A stretch of 64,000 nucleotides of DNA from Albula goreensis (lineage: Eukaryota > Chordata > Actinopteri > Albuliformes > Albulidae), in contig CM040755.1 of NCBI GenBank assembly GCA_022829145.1, forward strand, positions 19,024,563 through 19,088,562. The letters are read 5' to 3'. Below, piece by piece: positions 13,289 through 25,485 of this stretch. Both the position numbers and the translations under genes were made by a program. The notes under the pieces were generated by a model. That model ran no database searches. It was not told the DNA's origin and saw only the letters and a program-made list of their open reading frames with translations. The first letter of the stretch is position 1. The number at the start of each line of letters is the position of its first letter.

Positions 13289-16200
13289 TACTGGCTAATC
13301 TAATGATTATTAGGCTAGTCAAATAGTTTTGCCCATCTCATTTTTGTATGTTCTCAGCCAAGAGCAAATTAACTGTTTATTTGAATGCTCACTGAATCCC
13401 CTTATTTCCCTTTTATAACGATGTGGGTCAGGGGCTGTGATTATTTTGATTTAATGTGGGGGTGAAATGTATACACAGTTAAAAATTAGGTTGGAAACAC
13501 TGGAAGTTAGTTTATATTTAGGCCGAGACTGCTTTTGTCTGGTTGTCAGTTTCAGTTAGATATGCAGTCAGTGCAGCGAAAATGTGATTCGCCCCGAATC
13601 TGAATATCAGTAATGTTATACTGGAGCCAGTGACTGTGCTCCACTGTGCTGATAATTCTGTTCTTCTGGTCAGGTACATCGACAGAGAGGTGCAGAGATA
13701 TAACTGCTCATAGAATGCTTTGGGGCAAATAAAAAACATGCAGGATTCTCTTTTAGATAGATGTGTTCTGCTTCATCCTTTCTGTTTTTAGTCAGTTTTG
13801 AGAGTTTTTTCCATTTTCTATTTTTAATTGCCAATAGTGCCTCTTGAGTCACAGCTGGGCTTCTGGTACTTGTGGTTGGAGCACTATGACTGAAGTACTT
13901 GCACTCATCAGATGTGCTTATCCACAAGCCCACATAGTTTACTGTGCCGGCCTCACTGTACAATAGGATGACTAGCACTGATCAGAGGAAAGGTTCTCTG
14001 AAGCCTCCGGGTGTCTGGCATGATGCTTGGTAAAGCTAAGGCAGTGATAACTTAAGAAACCTGATAACCTTAAACCTGCCCTAACCCCACCTGGATAGAG
14101 CTAGGACTCCCAGACCAGCTGTGGATGCCCAGTTGCTCTTAGTGGATTTTTTAGTGCCGGCTTGAATGTACATATAATTTTTACTTGGGCTGTTTGAGAG
14201 ATTGTTTCAACATGCGGTGATGAAACAAGAACTTCAACCCCTGGTGTGACTGTGGAGTCATATGATTATATAGAGTCATGTGACATTGTTGTCTTGTAAC
14301 ACGGTGATGTTATTTGACATGATACAAACCCAGGGTCACTAAAGGGCAGGGGAATGGTTACCCATTTGCTAACACTGTAAATTTACTTGCTATCTCTGTC
14401 ATGGGGGTTCAAAAATACCATGTAGAAATCATTCTTCTCCATTCTCATTTTTTGTGTCCTGTACATACCATTATGCTTGGAAAAGCACATGATGTTTTAT
14501 AATGGTTGCCACATTCCCATGACTTCACACCCATTCCCTGCAGCTCTGTTCACTCTCTCCCAACCATCACTGATTGGAAACATCATCGCAGGCTGAATCA
14601 CTGACCGCAGTGTATAAACTGGAGAAACACACTGTGCTCCCTTGCTGAGAGAGGGAGGGAGAAAATAAAACACAGTGAAAGAAATGAAGAAGACAGTGCT
14701 GTATCTACAAAAATATGTTCTAATCTCTCAGAATAATTGAATCCATAGACAGGGAAAGAGAAGGAGAGCGATACAGATGTAGATGGATGGTATGTTGTGC
14801 TATTACATATGTTGATGTGTCACAAATGTATGTTTCAACAATATTTAGTATTGTGTGTTTCATTCTGATAAGGGATAAACATATTAACTTATATTTAAGC
14901 ACTGTTTAAGTGTACTTGGTTTCAGATCAACTGTGTAACCCCAAGCACTCAGTTTAGTAGCAAAGCTGTGGCTTGATTGATGAGGGCCATATGAATCCAG
15001 TGTTTTGTACAAGCGATGGGGAGCTCTTTCCTTCTCGCATGTCGCATTTTCCCTGGGCCCTTGCCTCTACCATGACAGTTTGATGTATTTTGCACAGATT
15101 CATGTGATTGGATGTTTATTGGTACTTGTTGTTACAGGGCCAGAGAATCCCCCATGTACACAGGAACGAAAGCTAGATACAGCAGCATGAAACATTTTGT
15201 CTCTGTGAGAAGAAACGAGTGCCAAATGTCTTTGAATATAAAAGGGGAAATCTGGCCTGAATTTGACTGTGTTCAGCCCTGGGATTCCCCAGGAGAGAGG
15301 GCTGGGAGAGAAATCAGACGTTCTAAGGTTCAGACGCAAGCTCTGCTCCTAAAGCATTCCCAATTCCCCCTTCAAAAAAACCTTTTTTTAAATTTTATTT
15401 CCCACATGCAGAGACACAATAATGAATTCATGAAAAAGAGGGCCCTTTGACATTTGCTCTGTGAGTTGTAAATTATACTAATCCTCAATTAACACCTCTC
15501 GAGCCCTTAATAGGTGTTTCTGAGCAGTGATTAATTGAAACTCTGGATGTCTATGCACAAGCAGTGTTTTCATGGGAGCAAAAGCATGGCCTTGACCACA
15601 GTGCCAGTATTTTGCAACTGTAAATGCACTGGAGCTCCTAAACAAAGTGGGTCAAAGGCTAGGATTTCAGTTAGGCACTAAAAGTTACAGAAATAACACA
15701 GGAGAGTAAATCAAGTCAGAATATCTTAGATGGTAAAGAATCAAATTCAGGCTTTCAGGATGCCATGTAGCTGACAATCATCACAGCATGGATCGATGAA
15801 GCCTTGGGATCCTACCTCAGATCACCAGAGAGAGTGTAGATTTTCTCATTTCACAGGAAATTACTTTGGGGGGGAAGCTTGCCAGGGGATTAGGGGATCA
15901 CATGGAACCCAAAAACACCATTTTGGCTTCAGCAGTGTTCTTTTGGCATCCGTGCCGCTCTGGTACTTTTAAACTAGACATCGCAGCTGTGGAATGTCAA
16001 AGAGCTTTCTACATGTTTTTATCAGGCCTTCTGCAGAGTGAATAGAGGTGTTTGACTTATTGTCTGAGAGGTAGCACTCAAGGGTGAAACTCGCTCCACT
16101 CGTTCCCTTTGGCTGTCCCATGGCAGGGAAATACAGGAGTTACTGTGGGGCCATGACCTACGGGCACACCAAACCCTGAGTTCCCAGAGCTAATGAAAAT

Positions 16201-17278
16201 CTTCTCCTTCATTAAACTAAATGCTCCCTTATGGGCCTCAATTATGTAGAGTGCATTGTCAGATAGAGAGATTGGCCTCAGCAACAGACCAGGCACCTAG
16301 AACTCTGTCGATTTAAAAGGAATAGTCCCCTCTGCTGGACAAGCACTGATAAGACACATTGGCCTGCTAATATAACAGGCAGAGTATAAAGGACTTAAAG
16401 GAGTACGTGACAGCCAAAGAGTCATGACCACTATGTTGTATTGGACGCTAGGCAAAAAGAGATATGAGAAGATGGTCACACTGGGCATGGCTGCTTTGAA
16501 AATGTTGTCCCAGATTGCAGTGCGTTTTCTTATCATTGTGAAACCCATAAGCAGGAGGGGAAGTCACGGTCAAGGCTGTGTAGACATGGTCAAATCTTGG
16601 TCGAGATTTTGTAAATACGGAGGAATGCCTGTCTGTTTCGTCCTCCTCTGGGATGGTGGGGGGAAACAGGGGCAATCTGTCACCCCCGGCAACATCCTTG
16701 CAGTCGGACAGATGGGGTAACAGCAGGGGCAGCGACACATCTGGGACATCACGGGGGCATAGAGGGAACACATTGTGCTGTACACTGTCAAATATATCCC
16801 AGTGCTCTATTTCAGCATAATACACCTGATGCTTTAGGCACAGAGCTTCACAGTGGGGCTAGATCTACTTTTCTTTGAGTCTGTAGTATGGCCCTTAAAT
16901 GACAAGGGAATGGAATTTAATGTTTTTACCTTTTTATTCTTCTTGTAAGTGCTGATGAATATTTTGCTAAAATCCTGAAATTGATTAACATTCTTTTAGC
17001 CCATACAAAAATACTTAACGTAAAGAGGTATACAGTGATAGCAGTTATTATCACAATATTACAAAATTATGCTTTCTCAGCACCATTACAAATGCCTAAG
17101 TTAAATTAATCATTGAAAATCAATATGGTCTGAAGTAAGCAGTCTCTCTCTTCCTCTCTCCCCCCGCTCTCTGTTTTAACTTAATTAAAGTGGTGATGAA
17201 GTGCCTCAGTCCCCACTCACACCCCACCAGTATATCCTCTGTTCCCAAAGCTTACTGATTGCATTGCATGGTGTTGTG

Positions 17279-17337
17279 GTATGTGTGTGTGCGTGCGTGC
17301 GTGCGTGCGTGTGTGCATGCACGTGTGTGTGTGAAAG
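17279..17337. repeat. GT/GC-GT microsatellite
   Basis: Alternating GTGTGT, GCGTGCGT and GTGCAT units just upstream of the first coding exon of tspan18; a second short GTGTGT run follows at about 17,394-17,420. Z-DNA-prone alternating purine-pyrimidine sequence. The 67-codon Cys/Val-rich frame over it is an artefact of the repeat. Confidence 0.85.
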
Positions 17338-17483
17338 AGTGAGTGTGATATGTCTTCACTTATCGGTATGCGTGGAATCTATTTTTGAGTCTTTGTGTGT
17401 GTGAGTGTGTGTGTGTGCATTTGTAAATAATTATGTGTGCTAGGCTGTTTACAGCAGAGTGACTGTCCTGTGTGTTTCCCCAG

Positions 17484-17579
17484 GGGAGTGGAGAGGCTTC
17501 AGCAAGAGGCACAGCCATGGAGGGGGACTGCCTCAGCTGCATCAAGTACCTCATGTTTGTTTTCAACTTCTTCATCTTT
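17484..17579 (+). CDS. tspan18: tspan18 first coding exon
   Basis: Acceptor 'tgtttccccag' ends at 17,483. The exon carries 33 bases of 5'UTR, then ATG at 17,517 with the good context 'cacagccatgg', and codes residues 1-21 ([20 protein letters not shown] then F). Donor GTGAGT at 17,580. A frame open from 17,472 exists only because it runs through the splice acceptor, so the internal ATG is the start. This exon holds the N-terminal tail and the first half of TM1. Confidence 0.95.
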
Positions 17580-20500
17580 GTGAGTATATCATCGCAACAT
17601 TCCCGTTCCACCTGCTTCTGTTGTCACATTGAAGGAAACTTTTTCCCTTGGCCAGTTGTACATTTATCACTGTATGCAATTTTTAGAACTTGATTTAGAA
17701 TGATTTATCCCTGGGTTCTGGTCCATTTGTCACTGTTTTTTAAAAAAAACAGTGGTGTAAAAAGAGTTCATGCTTGAACTGCATTACTTGGTTGGCCTCC
17801 CTGGTGTTCACTCTGTGGTGGTGGGGGTTGTATGTACCATTCATCTTGGATGGAGGGAAAATGCATATGATAATGAACCTCAAAATAAGAATTAATCATG
17901 AAAAACATCAATGAGGAGTTCTGTATACAACCAGGTGTCAGCAAGTTGAAATTGTCAGCCTTGAATCTTTGTGACCTGGCCACCAAACTTTCAGAAATTA
18001 GAACACTGAGGGCACAGAACAAGCAGGATGATTTCAAATGAACAACATTATCTGCCCAGCCCTTCAGAATTCATATTTGTCAAACCCACCTATAAGAATC
18101 TGGTGGTTGTCCTCAGAAAATGAGATGCCTCAGGCAAATAAGCATGTGCACCACTAGCAAATGAGAAAGCATATTCACAGTACAACTCCTCCAAAGGTCA
18201 CGCCCTGGCATTACCAGAACATGTGCATGAAAGTGCCAGGCAGAACAAGAGAACGGGGATGAAGATCCAACTCAGCCCAATAAGTGGTTTAAAAATGTAT
18301 TCAGTTTCTGTTACATAAAAAAATATTTTCCCAAATAAAATATAGTAGATTTTCCCAAGTAAAGGTTTAGATTAAAAGTAATGAGCTCCCTGTCCCAAAA
18401 AAAATGAACCCCTACAAGAATATGTATTATAATTCATTAATTTGTTACAAAGATAAAAGAAACAAGCCCCAGAGTGGTATCTATAGAGGTGAGAGTTTCA
18501 ACAAGAGCCTGGAAAAGTAATAGCGGAGTTCAGGGAACTCTATAAAACTCAAAGGGATGGACGAAGGGAGCTACTGAGATTTAAACATTTCTTTCAGAGT
18601 CTTTAATAAGAGGAGCTCAACAATTTCAAAGAGATTATAGATATGGGAGATTCCGCTCTTCCTCCACTAAGAGACCTGAAACATTTTTTAGCCAAGTCTG
18701 GCTGGTGCCACAGAGGTGAAATCATTGAAGGTCAAAACTTTGCCCAGCTTATTTAATGGGTTTTAGAACAGGCTATCAGTGTGACTGTAGCAATGTGATT
18801 ATAAAGGCATTGGTGTTCTATATAAATTTCAATAGCAGGGGTCTTAGATTAATATTTTCTGGGTCATTCTGTGCTGAGGGGTTCCAGTCTTGTGATTTAA
18901 GCCAGTTTGTTATGTTGATTAATATATAGAATAGAAAATATTTCACCTAAACCTCTCTTGGATTTTGATGTTTGTGAAGTGGATGGCTTCAGAGGATCTC
19001 ATTTTCTAACTGACTTGGGGATTGAACCATTCACTGCACTGCACTGTACATAGGCAGGGAGCATTGACAGTTCACTGTGTTCTTTTTGACTGTTAGGGAT
19101 GATTCCCAGTAACTTTTTTAGAGGGTTTGTCCAACAATTGTGTTCCAGTAAAATATCAGATGAAGAAGATTATTAAATTCATAAATGCCTAAGACTGAAT
19201 TTCTTTTGGAAACATTCAGGAAAAAATCTTTTTATCAGTGTTTTTCCAATTATGTTAATTTAGAGGGCAGATTTTATATACCTTTATACTTACCATGAGA
19301 TTTCAGATTTCTTAAATAAAAAGATATGTCAAGCAGGACATTTTAGAAGAACAGTAAATGTATGTCTGCATATAAGAATAACTAGCGGTGAATGAAAAGC
19401 CAAAAAAAACACAAAAATGACCAGTGACTGCCATTGAGTGTGGTGAGTGAACAAGCAGGGGAGATAAAGTAGCAGTCATTTCTGTAACAATCATTTGTCC
19501 AATTTGCAGAAATTGATTAATTAAAAAAAATACATTATTTTGAATATCCAATCACAGGCTTTTAAATATAAGCAATCGTGATCGACTAAATATGAAAAAC
19601 ACCATCCCAGCAGGACCTTACAAGAAATATTAAAACAATGACAACAACCTTTTTGAAATTCAAACCCTTGGGGAATCTCATATATCTATGGACCAAATGG
19701 TCAATTACAGTCCACCAGCTCCAACGATCAGTCCTTATCTCAGTTCTACCAGTAAAACACAGTCTGCAAACACATACTGAGCCATGTCACTAAATGCAGA
19801 TGTATATAGATAATTAGCAGACCATTAGCTTCTTGAACAAATAAAAGATAACCTCTGAAAATTAATTAATTCGACTTGGAATACCTCCAGGAAAATTAGG
19901 TTGTGTATATTTTAAAGCCAGTGACTGGGTATTGAAAATTAAGATAATTACTGCACAACAGTGTGCTTAGTCACTTACCACTGTTCTCAACAGGTTTTTG
20001 CTCATATATTCAACCTCAGCTTATGTTGCTGTATTCTCACGCTACTGGAGCCTAACATATGCCAATGTGACATTTGAAAAAAGGTTATAGAAGAGTGAGA
20101 GAGGGAGAGAAAGAAAGATAAAGAGAGAGGGAGAGAGATAAGCTCTTATCACAATCCTGCACAATTTCCCAAAGCAACTCAATCAGAGCCCCTGTCCCAT
20201 CTAGGCCCAGAGGGATGAGGGGGAGGGCCTGTGAAGAGCCTGTGGCAGTCTCCTAATAAGTGGGAGTGTCTGCTGTGAAAGACAGAAGACAGGGAACTTA
20301 CACAGCACCCCCATTTGTCAGCTGAGATGCCCTCCCTTTCTCCTCATTCTGCTGTACTCTCTCACTCCAGACTAAGTGTCCTTTTAACGGGTGTTTCAGA
20401 TCTCTGTTGTGAAGGTTAAGATATGCTGAAATATACTCTACATTTTTCATATCTTATTCTTCTGCACTCACAGCACATTTTTTAATATCAGTGAGAATGC

Positions 20501-23500
20501 AAATGGGCCATTTACTGTATGAGGCTTTTTGACAAGTGTACCCCTGCGTACCTCAAAGCAATCATTCACTGCGGCATTAAGTTTGAGGAGATGCCCTCCC
20601 TCCTGTCTGGCAGCTGGGCGGGTCCTTCCTGCTGGGTGTTGGCGTGTGGGTGCTGGTGGACCCCACGGGTTTCCGGGAGATTGTAGCAGCAAACCCCCTC
20701 CTGTTCACTGGCGTGTATGTCATCCTGGCCATGGGTGGCATGCTGTTCCTGCTCGGGTTCCTAGGCTGCTGCGGAGCGATCCGTGAGAACAAGTGTCTGC
20801 TGCTGTTTGTGAGTATGCCCCCCCCACTCATGCATATCTGTGGCCTTGCTTCTAGCTCTAGAGTGACCAGTGATAGCAAGCAATAATTCATTCAACTTGT
20901 GGAGCAGTTTTCCAATGCTTTCCCAATTGTTTTCTAAATTTGGAATGCATTATTGTACTCACAGTGCTTGTGATTCACAAACGATGTTACAATTTCTCCT
21001 GTCAAATTCGAGGCTCAAAACTGCATGTGCTGTCCTCTTAAACACTTTATGTGAGTTGCCACTTTTTTTTTTCTACACAACCCACAAGTTAAGCTCACAC
21101 AGACATGAGTCAGAGTAAGGTATATGCACAGCTGTGTGTAGGCGGACTGTGAGAGCATGACTGACCACCAGAGGGAAGGTCACTGGAGAGTGACGTGACA
21201 CCCTTCATCTGAATCTCACCCTCCAGCAGATGGGGTTCAGCCTCACACTGGGATTATGTCTTAGCTGGCTAAGCCATCCAGCAGCACCCTGTCTTTGTTG
21301 TGCAGGAGTGAACAGAGAGGGTTGTGTTCACAGAGTGCAAAGCATTTTTAATGTTGAACAAAATGGGTGCAATCTGGCCTATAATTCCCTCCCTTCTCTC
21401 TCCCTCTTTCCCCAGTTCTTCATGCTCATCCTTATTATCTTCCTGGCAGAGCTGGCAGCGGCCATCCTGGCCTTCATATTTCGAGAGCATGTGAGTCTTC
21501 AGTTCTTTTTAAGGGCTGCAGCCAAACGATGACCATAGATTTCATGGTGGAAAGTTCCAGTTCTCCCTGCCTGACTCACGAATCTCTGTGCCATTTCCCC
21601 AGCTGACCCGAGAGTACTTCACCAAGGAGCTGAAGAGGCACTACCAAGGCTACAACAACACTGATGTCTTCACCTCCACTTGGAATGCCATTATGACCAC
21701 AGTAAGGCCCTCTCTGTAGCACCCTGTATGTTGCAGGAAAGTGCAGGAATTATCATGTGGGATCTATGAAATCACTGTGAAATATGACAAATAACCATCA
21801 AAATGGGATGCTACTTAGAACCATCAGTGTAATGCACCTGTCAGGGTTGTTTCATAAAAGCAGACAGGTCTCACCATTCCGGTAATGTCATAGAAAACCC
21901 CTTTGGGGTGAAGCAGTTGGGTCCTTTTTAATGTGTAATCATGGATTTTCCAGGGTTTTTAGGGTTTTCCCAGTGTTTTGAAATAAAAGTACTTAGTATC
22001 AGGGTTCTTTTGTGAATATGCATGCACTCTTCTCTCCTCCAGTTTGACTGCTGCGGGGTGAACAGCCCTGAAGATTTTGAGGACAGCCTCTTTAGGCTCA
22101 TCAACCAAAACGACATGGTGCCGGAGGCCTGTTGCCAGAGGAACAGTCACCCCGGAGGCATGGCCTACATCAGTAAAGAGGAGTGCCTAATGGGCAGTAT
22201 GCTGTTTCGCCACAATAAGGTGAAAACTGACATAAAGCCCAGTGTTGCTAGAATACCTCTCAGATTCTGGCTCACTGGCTCCAAGCCTCCTGACATAAAA
22301 AGTATAAATGTGTCCTTTAAGTTGTATTTATCAGCCAAAGTTAGCAAGAAAGGTTGATTAAATCCAGACCTAATGCTAATAAAATAAAGAAAACTTAGGT
22401 TAGCTTTCCTTTACCGTTGGCATGTAGTCAACAATTGCAGTGCATGTAATTTTAAATGGTACAGGCTTGGGTAAAAAAGACCTCAGAGGGCAAAATCGAT
22501 TAGCCCCACACAGAAGCTTGTGGTAGTTAATGAAGGTTGAGGGTCTGTTGATTCCATAATTTGGTTAATAGTGAAAAAAGCTAATGAAAAAAAATTGTGG
22601 GTTGAATGGCACCCTGGGATTACTCCCTGAAAACTGTAGAGTGCTTTTCCATGTTCTCTTTGTGTGGGGTCAACCACAGGACCACTGCAGACAAATGCAG
22701 AGCTTTAATGCAGCGCATTAATCTCAGCGTGCAGGCTGCATTTTGCTAGTGAAATGTACGGGGACATGACGCATTTGTTGAAAGTTAATGGGTGTGATGC
22801 CAAAGATGTGTGAGACACGACAAGATCAACCAAAACAGCCTGATTGGCCTTTACATTCTACAGGAGTTCGAAGGCTCTGTTTTTTCAGATCCAGTATTTC
22901 ACTAGATAACCTTCTCTTTTTATTTAAAGACAAGAGCAGAGCATTCTGTAAGTGACATAAAAATGACTGAAGTCCTTCTTAAATAGGTCTCCTAAGTGTT
23001 AAAGTCTGCCTGTTTTCTGATCACCCTTCTTAGTTATTCTGCCTTTGTTTGAGGTGTTGAATTCCTCCATTCATTTATAACTCCATACCTTTGATCATTA
23101 AACATATGCTCTGAGTGGCAGCCTGACTGTAGTGCTCAGGAAATAAACCTTGAGCACTGCAGGGTAGCCACTCAGCTCATATCTGTGGGATGCTGAAGGA
23201 AGACTCTTATTCATAAAGTCAGAAGCATTTCAGTATGAAGAATTACTCTTTTCTCTGCCTGTTTTTCATCTGTGGTGAAAGTGCTGAGTGGTGAAAGTCA
23301 GGTGTCAAGGTCTCTTCTCCATTCACACAGAGGCCTCCCAGTGAGAATGACAGCAAAATGAGTGTAGGCTTTTGTAAATGTGGTGAGGTCACTATTAGAT
23401 ATTCTTTATCAGAGATTCACAGGAGAGCCACCCAATGGGTCTGTTTTGAAATTGTATGAAAATTGATGTTTTTTATTTTATGTGTAATTTTTTTACGATT

Positions 23501-24776
23501 GCATTAAAATTGATAAATTATGCTTATTTGGTATTGCATGGATTTGCTCAGGTAAACTGGATTATCCATCCCACTGATTATAATAGGTGAGTTTGTCTTC
23601 TTAATAATTTAGTAGAGGCTTGAGGAAAAAAGTGTCAATACTGATGTTATGCATTGTTCTCCTGTACTACTGAAGGTAGTATAACAGCTTACTGAGTTCA
23701 TTATAAGCTTTTATTGAAGCCATTTTTTGTGTTTTTTTGTGTTTGTTTTACCAGGGCTGTTACTCAGCAGTAGTGGACTACTTTGAGACATATATCTACC
23801 TGGCTGGAGCGCTGGCGATCGTGGTTCTGACTATTGAAGTATGACAATGATATTTTATTTCACTGTTTCTTTCACTTTCACCTGTTCAGTGCAATTAGTA
23901 CCCCCAAAGTATCCACTTGTTACCCCTAAAGTATCCCTAAACAGCTCATACAAATGCAGCTGGCGGAGGCCTCCACCAGCACATACCTGCGTTCACCTTC
24001 TAAAGCATTCTCCACACCCAGTGTAGTACAGAGGCATCTTGTGGAGAATGTAGGTACTACATTTCAGTTAACAGTAACATTGATTTTTATATGCTTTAAC
24101 AATATACAGGGAGTCCCCTACTTACGATGACTCGACTTATGGAAATACTCAGACACAAAAATAATTTTCAGGGGTAAAAAAATAAAAAAATCTTATTTAC
24201 CGATTCAAACCGCACGCCAAGCACGTGGTCTGCAACAGATGGCAGCTTTGCGCTCCCACTTTCCCCAAATTGTGAAATTTACGCTTGTAAAATTTAAGCT
24301 AACCTCCCAAATTTGAAAAAAATTAATATAGACTCATAAATTAATGGAAAGTGTGGTTTTCCTCTACAGTACTATACAGTATACGTAAATATATCACAGT
24401 CTTTGAATTAATGCTTTTGTATATTAAGCATACGCGCATGACAATAGGAGCTACTGAGACTGATAGACGTTTAAGGGGAGGGGTTCATCTTGGTGAATGA
24501 TATAAAGTGTCTTCAAGAGTAAAGATGGACGAAAAAAAACGACTTACGAAAGACCTTCAGGAACCAATTATTTTCACAATTTGGGGACTCCCTGTAAAGT
24601 ATATTATGACTGTGAAATGAAAACATGACATCTGCAAATAAAAATATGTCAGCATGTGACAATAAATATTGATTTAAGATTCATTGTTGCACTTTTAATG
24701 AATTGATTCTGTTCTGTTTGATCTCTAGCTCTTCGCCATGGTGTTCGCTATGTGTCTGTTCAGAGGAATCCAGTAG
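17517..24776 (+). CDS. tspan18: Tetraspanin-18, complete coding sequence in 7 exons
   Basis: Joining 17,517-17,579, 20,614-20,808, 21,416-21,490, 21,603-21,701, 22,043-22,219, 23,755-23,838 and 24,729-24,776 gives 246 codons plus TAG. Every junction is AG...GT and phase 0. The protein has tetraspanin architecture: short N-tail MEGDCLSC with palmitoylatable cysteines, TM1 (about residues 11-35), small loop with [15 protein letters not shown]2 (about 52-76), TM3 (about 86-108), large extracellular loop with CCG at 147-149, PEACC at 171-175, further cysteines 192 and 205 (six in all), a sequon at N129, then TM4 (about 217-242) and a short RGIQ tail. It matches tetraspanin-18 from memory of the family in length (human about 248) and in the start, loop and end motifs. 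Tetraspanins organise membrane partner proteins; mammalian TSPAN18 is linked to store-operated calcium entry and endothelial/neural crest biology. Whether this is the a or b fish copy cannot be told. Confidence 0.96.
17580..20613 (+). other. tspan18 intron after coding exon 1
   Basis: About 3.0 kb, AT-rich, from donor GTGAGT to acceptor 'gtctggcag'. It contains a GA-rich purine tract near 20.1 kb. Open frames in it are short and have no family motifs. I see no further coding exon. Confidence 0.9.
20091..20142. repeat. GA-rich purine tract
   Basis: Imperfect GAGA/GGGA/AAGA repeat of about 50 bases, almost pure purine on the plus strand, within tspan18 intron 1. Such tracts are triplex-prone; no gene content. 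Confidence 0.85.
20614..20808 (+). CDS. tspan18: tspan18 coding exon 2
   Basis: Acceptor 'tgtctggcag', donor GTGAGT at 20,809; 65 codons, residues 22-86. It encodes the end of TM1 ([14 protein letters not shown]), the short extracellular loop ([16 protein letters not shown]) and TM2 with the tetraspanin-typical [17 protein letters not shown] stretch at its cytoplasmic end. A minus-strand frame over the same bases is its shadow. Confidence 0.97.
20809..21415 (+). other. tspan18 intron after coding exon 2
   Basis: 607 bp between GTGAGT and the strong pyrimidine tract plus CCCCAG before 21,416. Includes 'accaccagagggaag' near 21,167, a weak CTCF-like word. Nothing coding seen. Confidence 0.9.
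21416..21490 (+). CDS. tspan18: tspan18 coding exon 3
   Basis: 25 codons (residues 87-111), [20 protein letters not shown] followed by IFREH. This is TM3 with the conserved acidic residue, in the usual tetraspanin [12 protein letters not shown] setting. Acceptor CCCCAG preceded by a 40-base pyrimidine run; donor GTGAGT at 21,491. Confidence 0.96.
21603..21701 (+). CDS. tspan18: tspan18 coding exon 4
   Basis: 33 codons (residues 112-144), start of the large extracellular loop: [16 protein letters not shown], then a sequon NNT at 129-131, then [13 protein letters not shown]. Acceptor TTCCCCAG, donor GTAAGG at 21,702. The preceding intron is only 112 bp. Confidence 0.96.
22043..22219 (+). CDS. 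tspan18: tspan18 coding exon 5
   Basis: 59 codons (residues 145-203), the disulfide-bearing part of the large extracellular loop: [12 protein letters not shown] at its start (CCG signature), VPEACCQR in the middle and KEECLMGS near the end. Acceptor CTCCTCCAG, donor GTGAAA at 22,220. Frame continues open into the intron to 22,357, but homology stops at the donor. Confidence 0.96.
22220..23754 (+). other. tspan18 intron after coding exon 5
   Basis: 1,535 bp, AT-rich, ending in a long T/GT-rich tract and TTTTACCAG. I see no exon, RNA gene or recognisable mobile element. Confidence 0.9.
23755..23838 (+). CDS. tspan18: tspan18 coding exon 6
   Basis: 28 codons (residues 204-231): [20 protein letters not shown] then AIVVLTIE. 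It supplies the last loop cysteine (C205) and most of TM4. Acceptor TTTTACCAG, donor GTATGA at 23,839. The donor is weaker than the others, and an in-frame stop follows at once in the intron. Confidence 0.95.
24107..24594. mobile_element. MITE, same TIR family, 488 bp, in the last tspan18 intron
   Basis: Starts CAGGGAGTCCCCTACTTACG and ends GGGGACTCCCTG, giving inverted ends CAGGGAGTCCCC. Flanked by TA at 24,105-24,106 and 24,595-24,596. Shares terminal sequence and the 'cgacttacgaa' sub-terminal word with the element at 12,960-13,288, but is longer and has a different interior. No transposase frame. It fills more than half of the 890-bp last intron of tspan18, ending 134 bp before the final coding exon. 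Confidence 0.8.
24729..24776 (+). CDS. tspan18: tspan18 last coding exon
   Basis: 15 codons and [18 protein letters not shown]. It completes TM4 and the very short cytoplasmic tail. Acceptor 'gatctctag' at 24,720-24,728. The tail RGIQ matches what I remember of mammalian TSPAN18. Confidence 0.95.
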   Translation, partial: LFAMVFAMCLFRGIQ

Positions 24777-25485
24777 AATTGGCACACTGTAAGGAAGGAC
24801 TTTTCAAAAGGGAAATGTCAGGAGAAGAAAAATAGCTTGTAAAATATAAAGGAGTTTTCTTTTTTGTTTGTGGTTCTTTTTTATACTGGCTAATTGGGAA
24901 CCTCTACAACGACCAAATGACTCGTACTTCTCAGCTGGACCTTTGAGGTACTGGGCACACTGTAAAAATACAAACAAAAATGACAAAGGGAAGCAACAGA
25001 AAGGGAGGAAATAAACCAATTCGTAGTGGACCAGTTAAAGCCGACGACTACTGCATTTTTGGAGTAAAAATTGAGAAGGGCACTGCACTGACTTTTGGAT
25101 GAAGAATATTTATACTGAGGGAAGTTGGCTTAGCTGTATAGAAGTTTGTGTTTACGTAAAACTTGGATGTACCCCCAAACCCTCAACCTATGGCTGTACC
25201 CCTTCCCCCACCAACCCTGTACACCCAGTATCAGAGCCAATGTTTGTTGCTGGCCTGCCTAGTGATATTTTACAAAGGGTGCTGTGTTTCCCTCAACCCT
25301 CCTCCTAGCTTGAAAGCCAACTGGTGCATTTTTTATTGTATTGTGATGGTCATTGCCATAGTGATTACTATATGTGAATTTAGCTGAAATGTATTGGTAT
25401 GCATTTGTATTAGAATGTATAAAAGATGTTGACGATGATGATAATGAAGATGATGTTAATAAAAAGGTTATGTAATGTTTTTGTG
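24777..25485 (+). other. tspan18: tspan18 3'UTR (inferred)
   Basis: Sequence from the stop codon to just past an AATAAA hexamer at 25,458-25,463, which is followed by a GT-rich stretch ('tgtttttgtgcattctttgt') of the kind seen downstream of cleavage sites. The exact end is inferred. Frames in it (for example 25,099-25,308) are not genes. Confidence 0.55.
25458..25463 (+). terminator. Probable poly(A) signal of tspan18
   Basis: Canonical AATAAA about 680 bases after the stop codon, with a downstream GT-rich element. First convincing hexamer/GT-rich pair after the gene. Confidence 0.5.

Larger units (their letters stand above)
1..17483. other. Non-coding region upstream of the tspan18 start exon
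   Basis: I find no coding exon that I can assign to a protein family here. Open frames are short, lack family motifs and overlap frames on the other strand. The coding exon that follows begins at a splice acceptor (17,481-17,483), so at least one 5' non-coding exon must lie upstream, either within this stretch or left of the window; I could not locate it. The region is therefore inferred to be the first intron and/or upstream flank of tspan18. Items in it (AC repeat, C-rich tract, MITE, CTCF-like motifs, a possible conserved block) are listed separately. Confidence 0.5.

Noticed and set aside
20577..20891. Minus-strand 104-codon frame over tspan18 exon 2
   Set aside because: Antisense shadow of a GC-rich coding exon.
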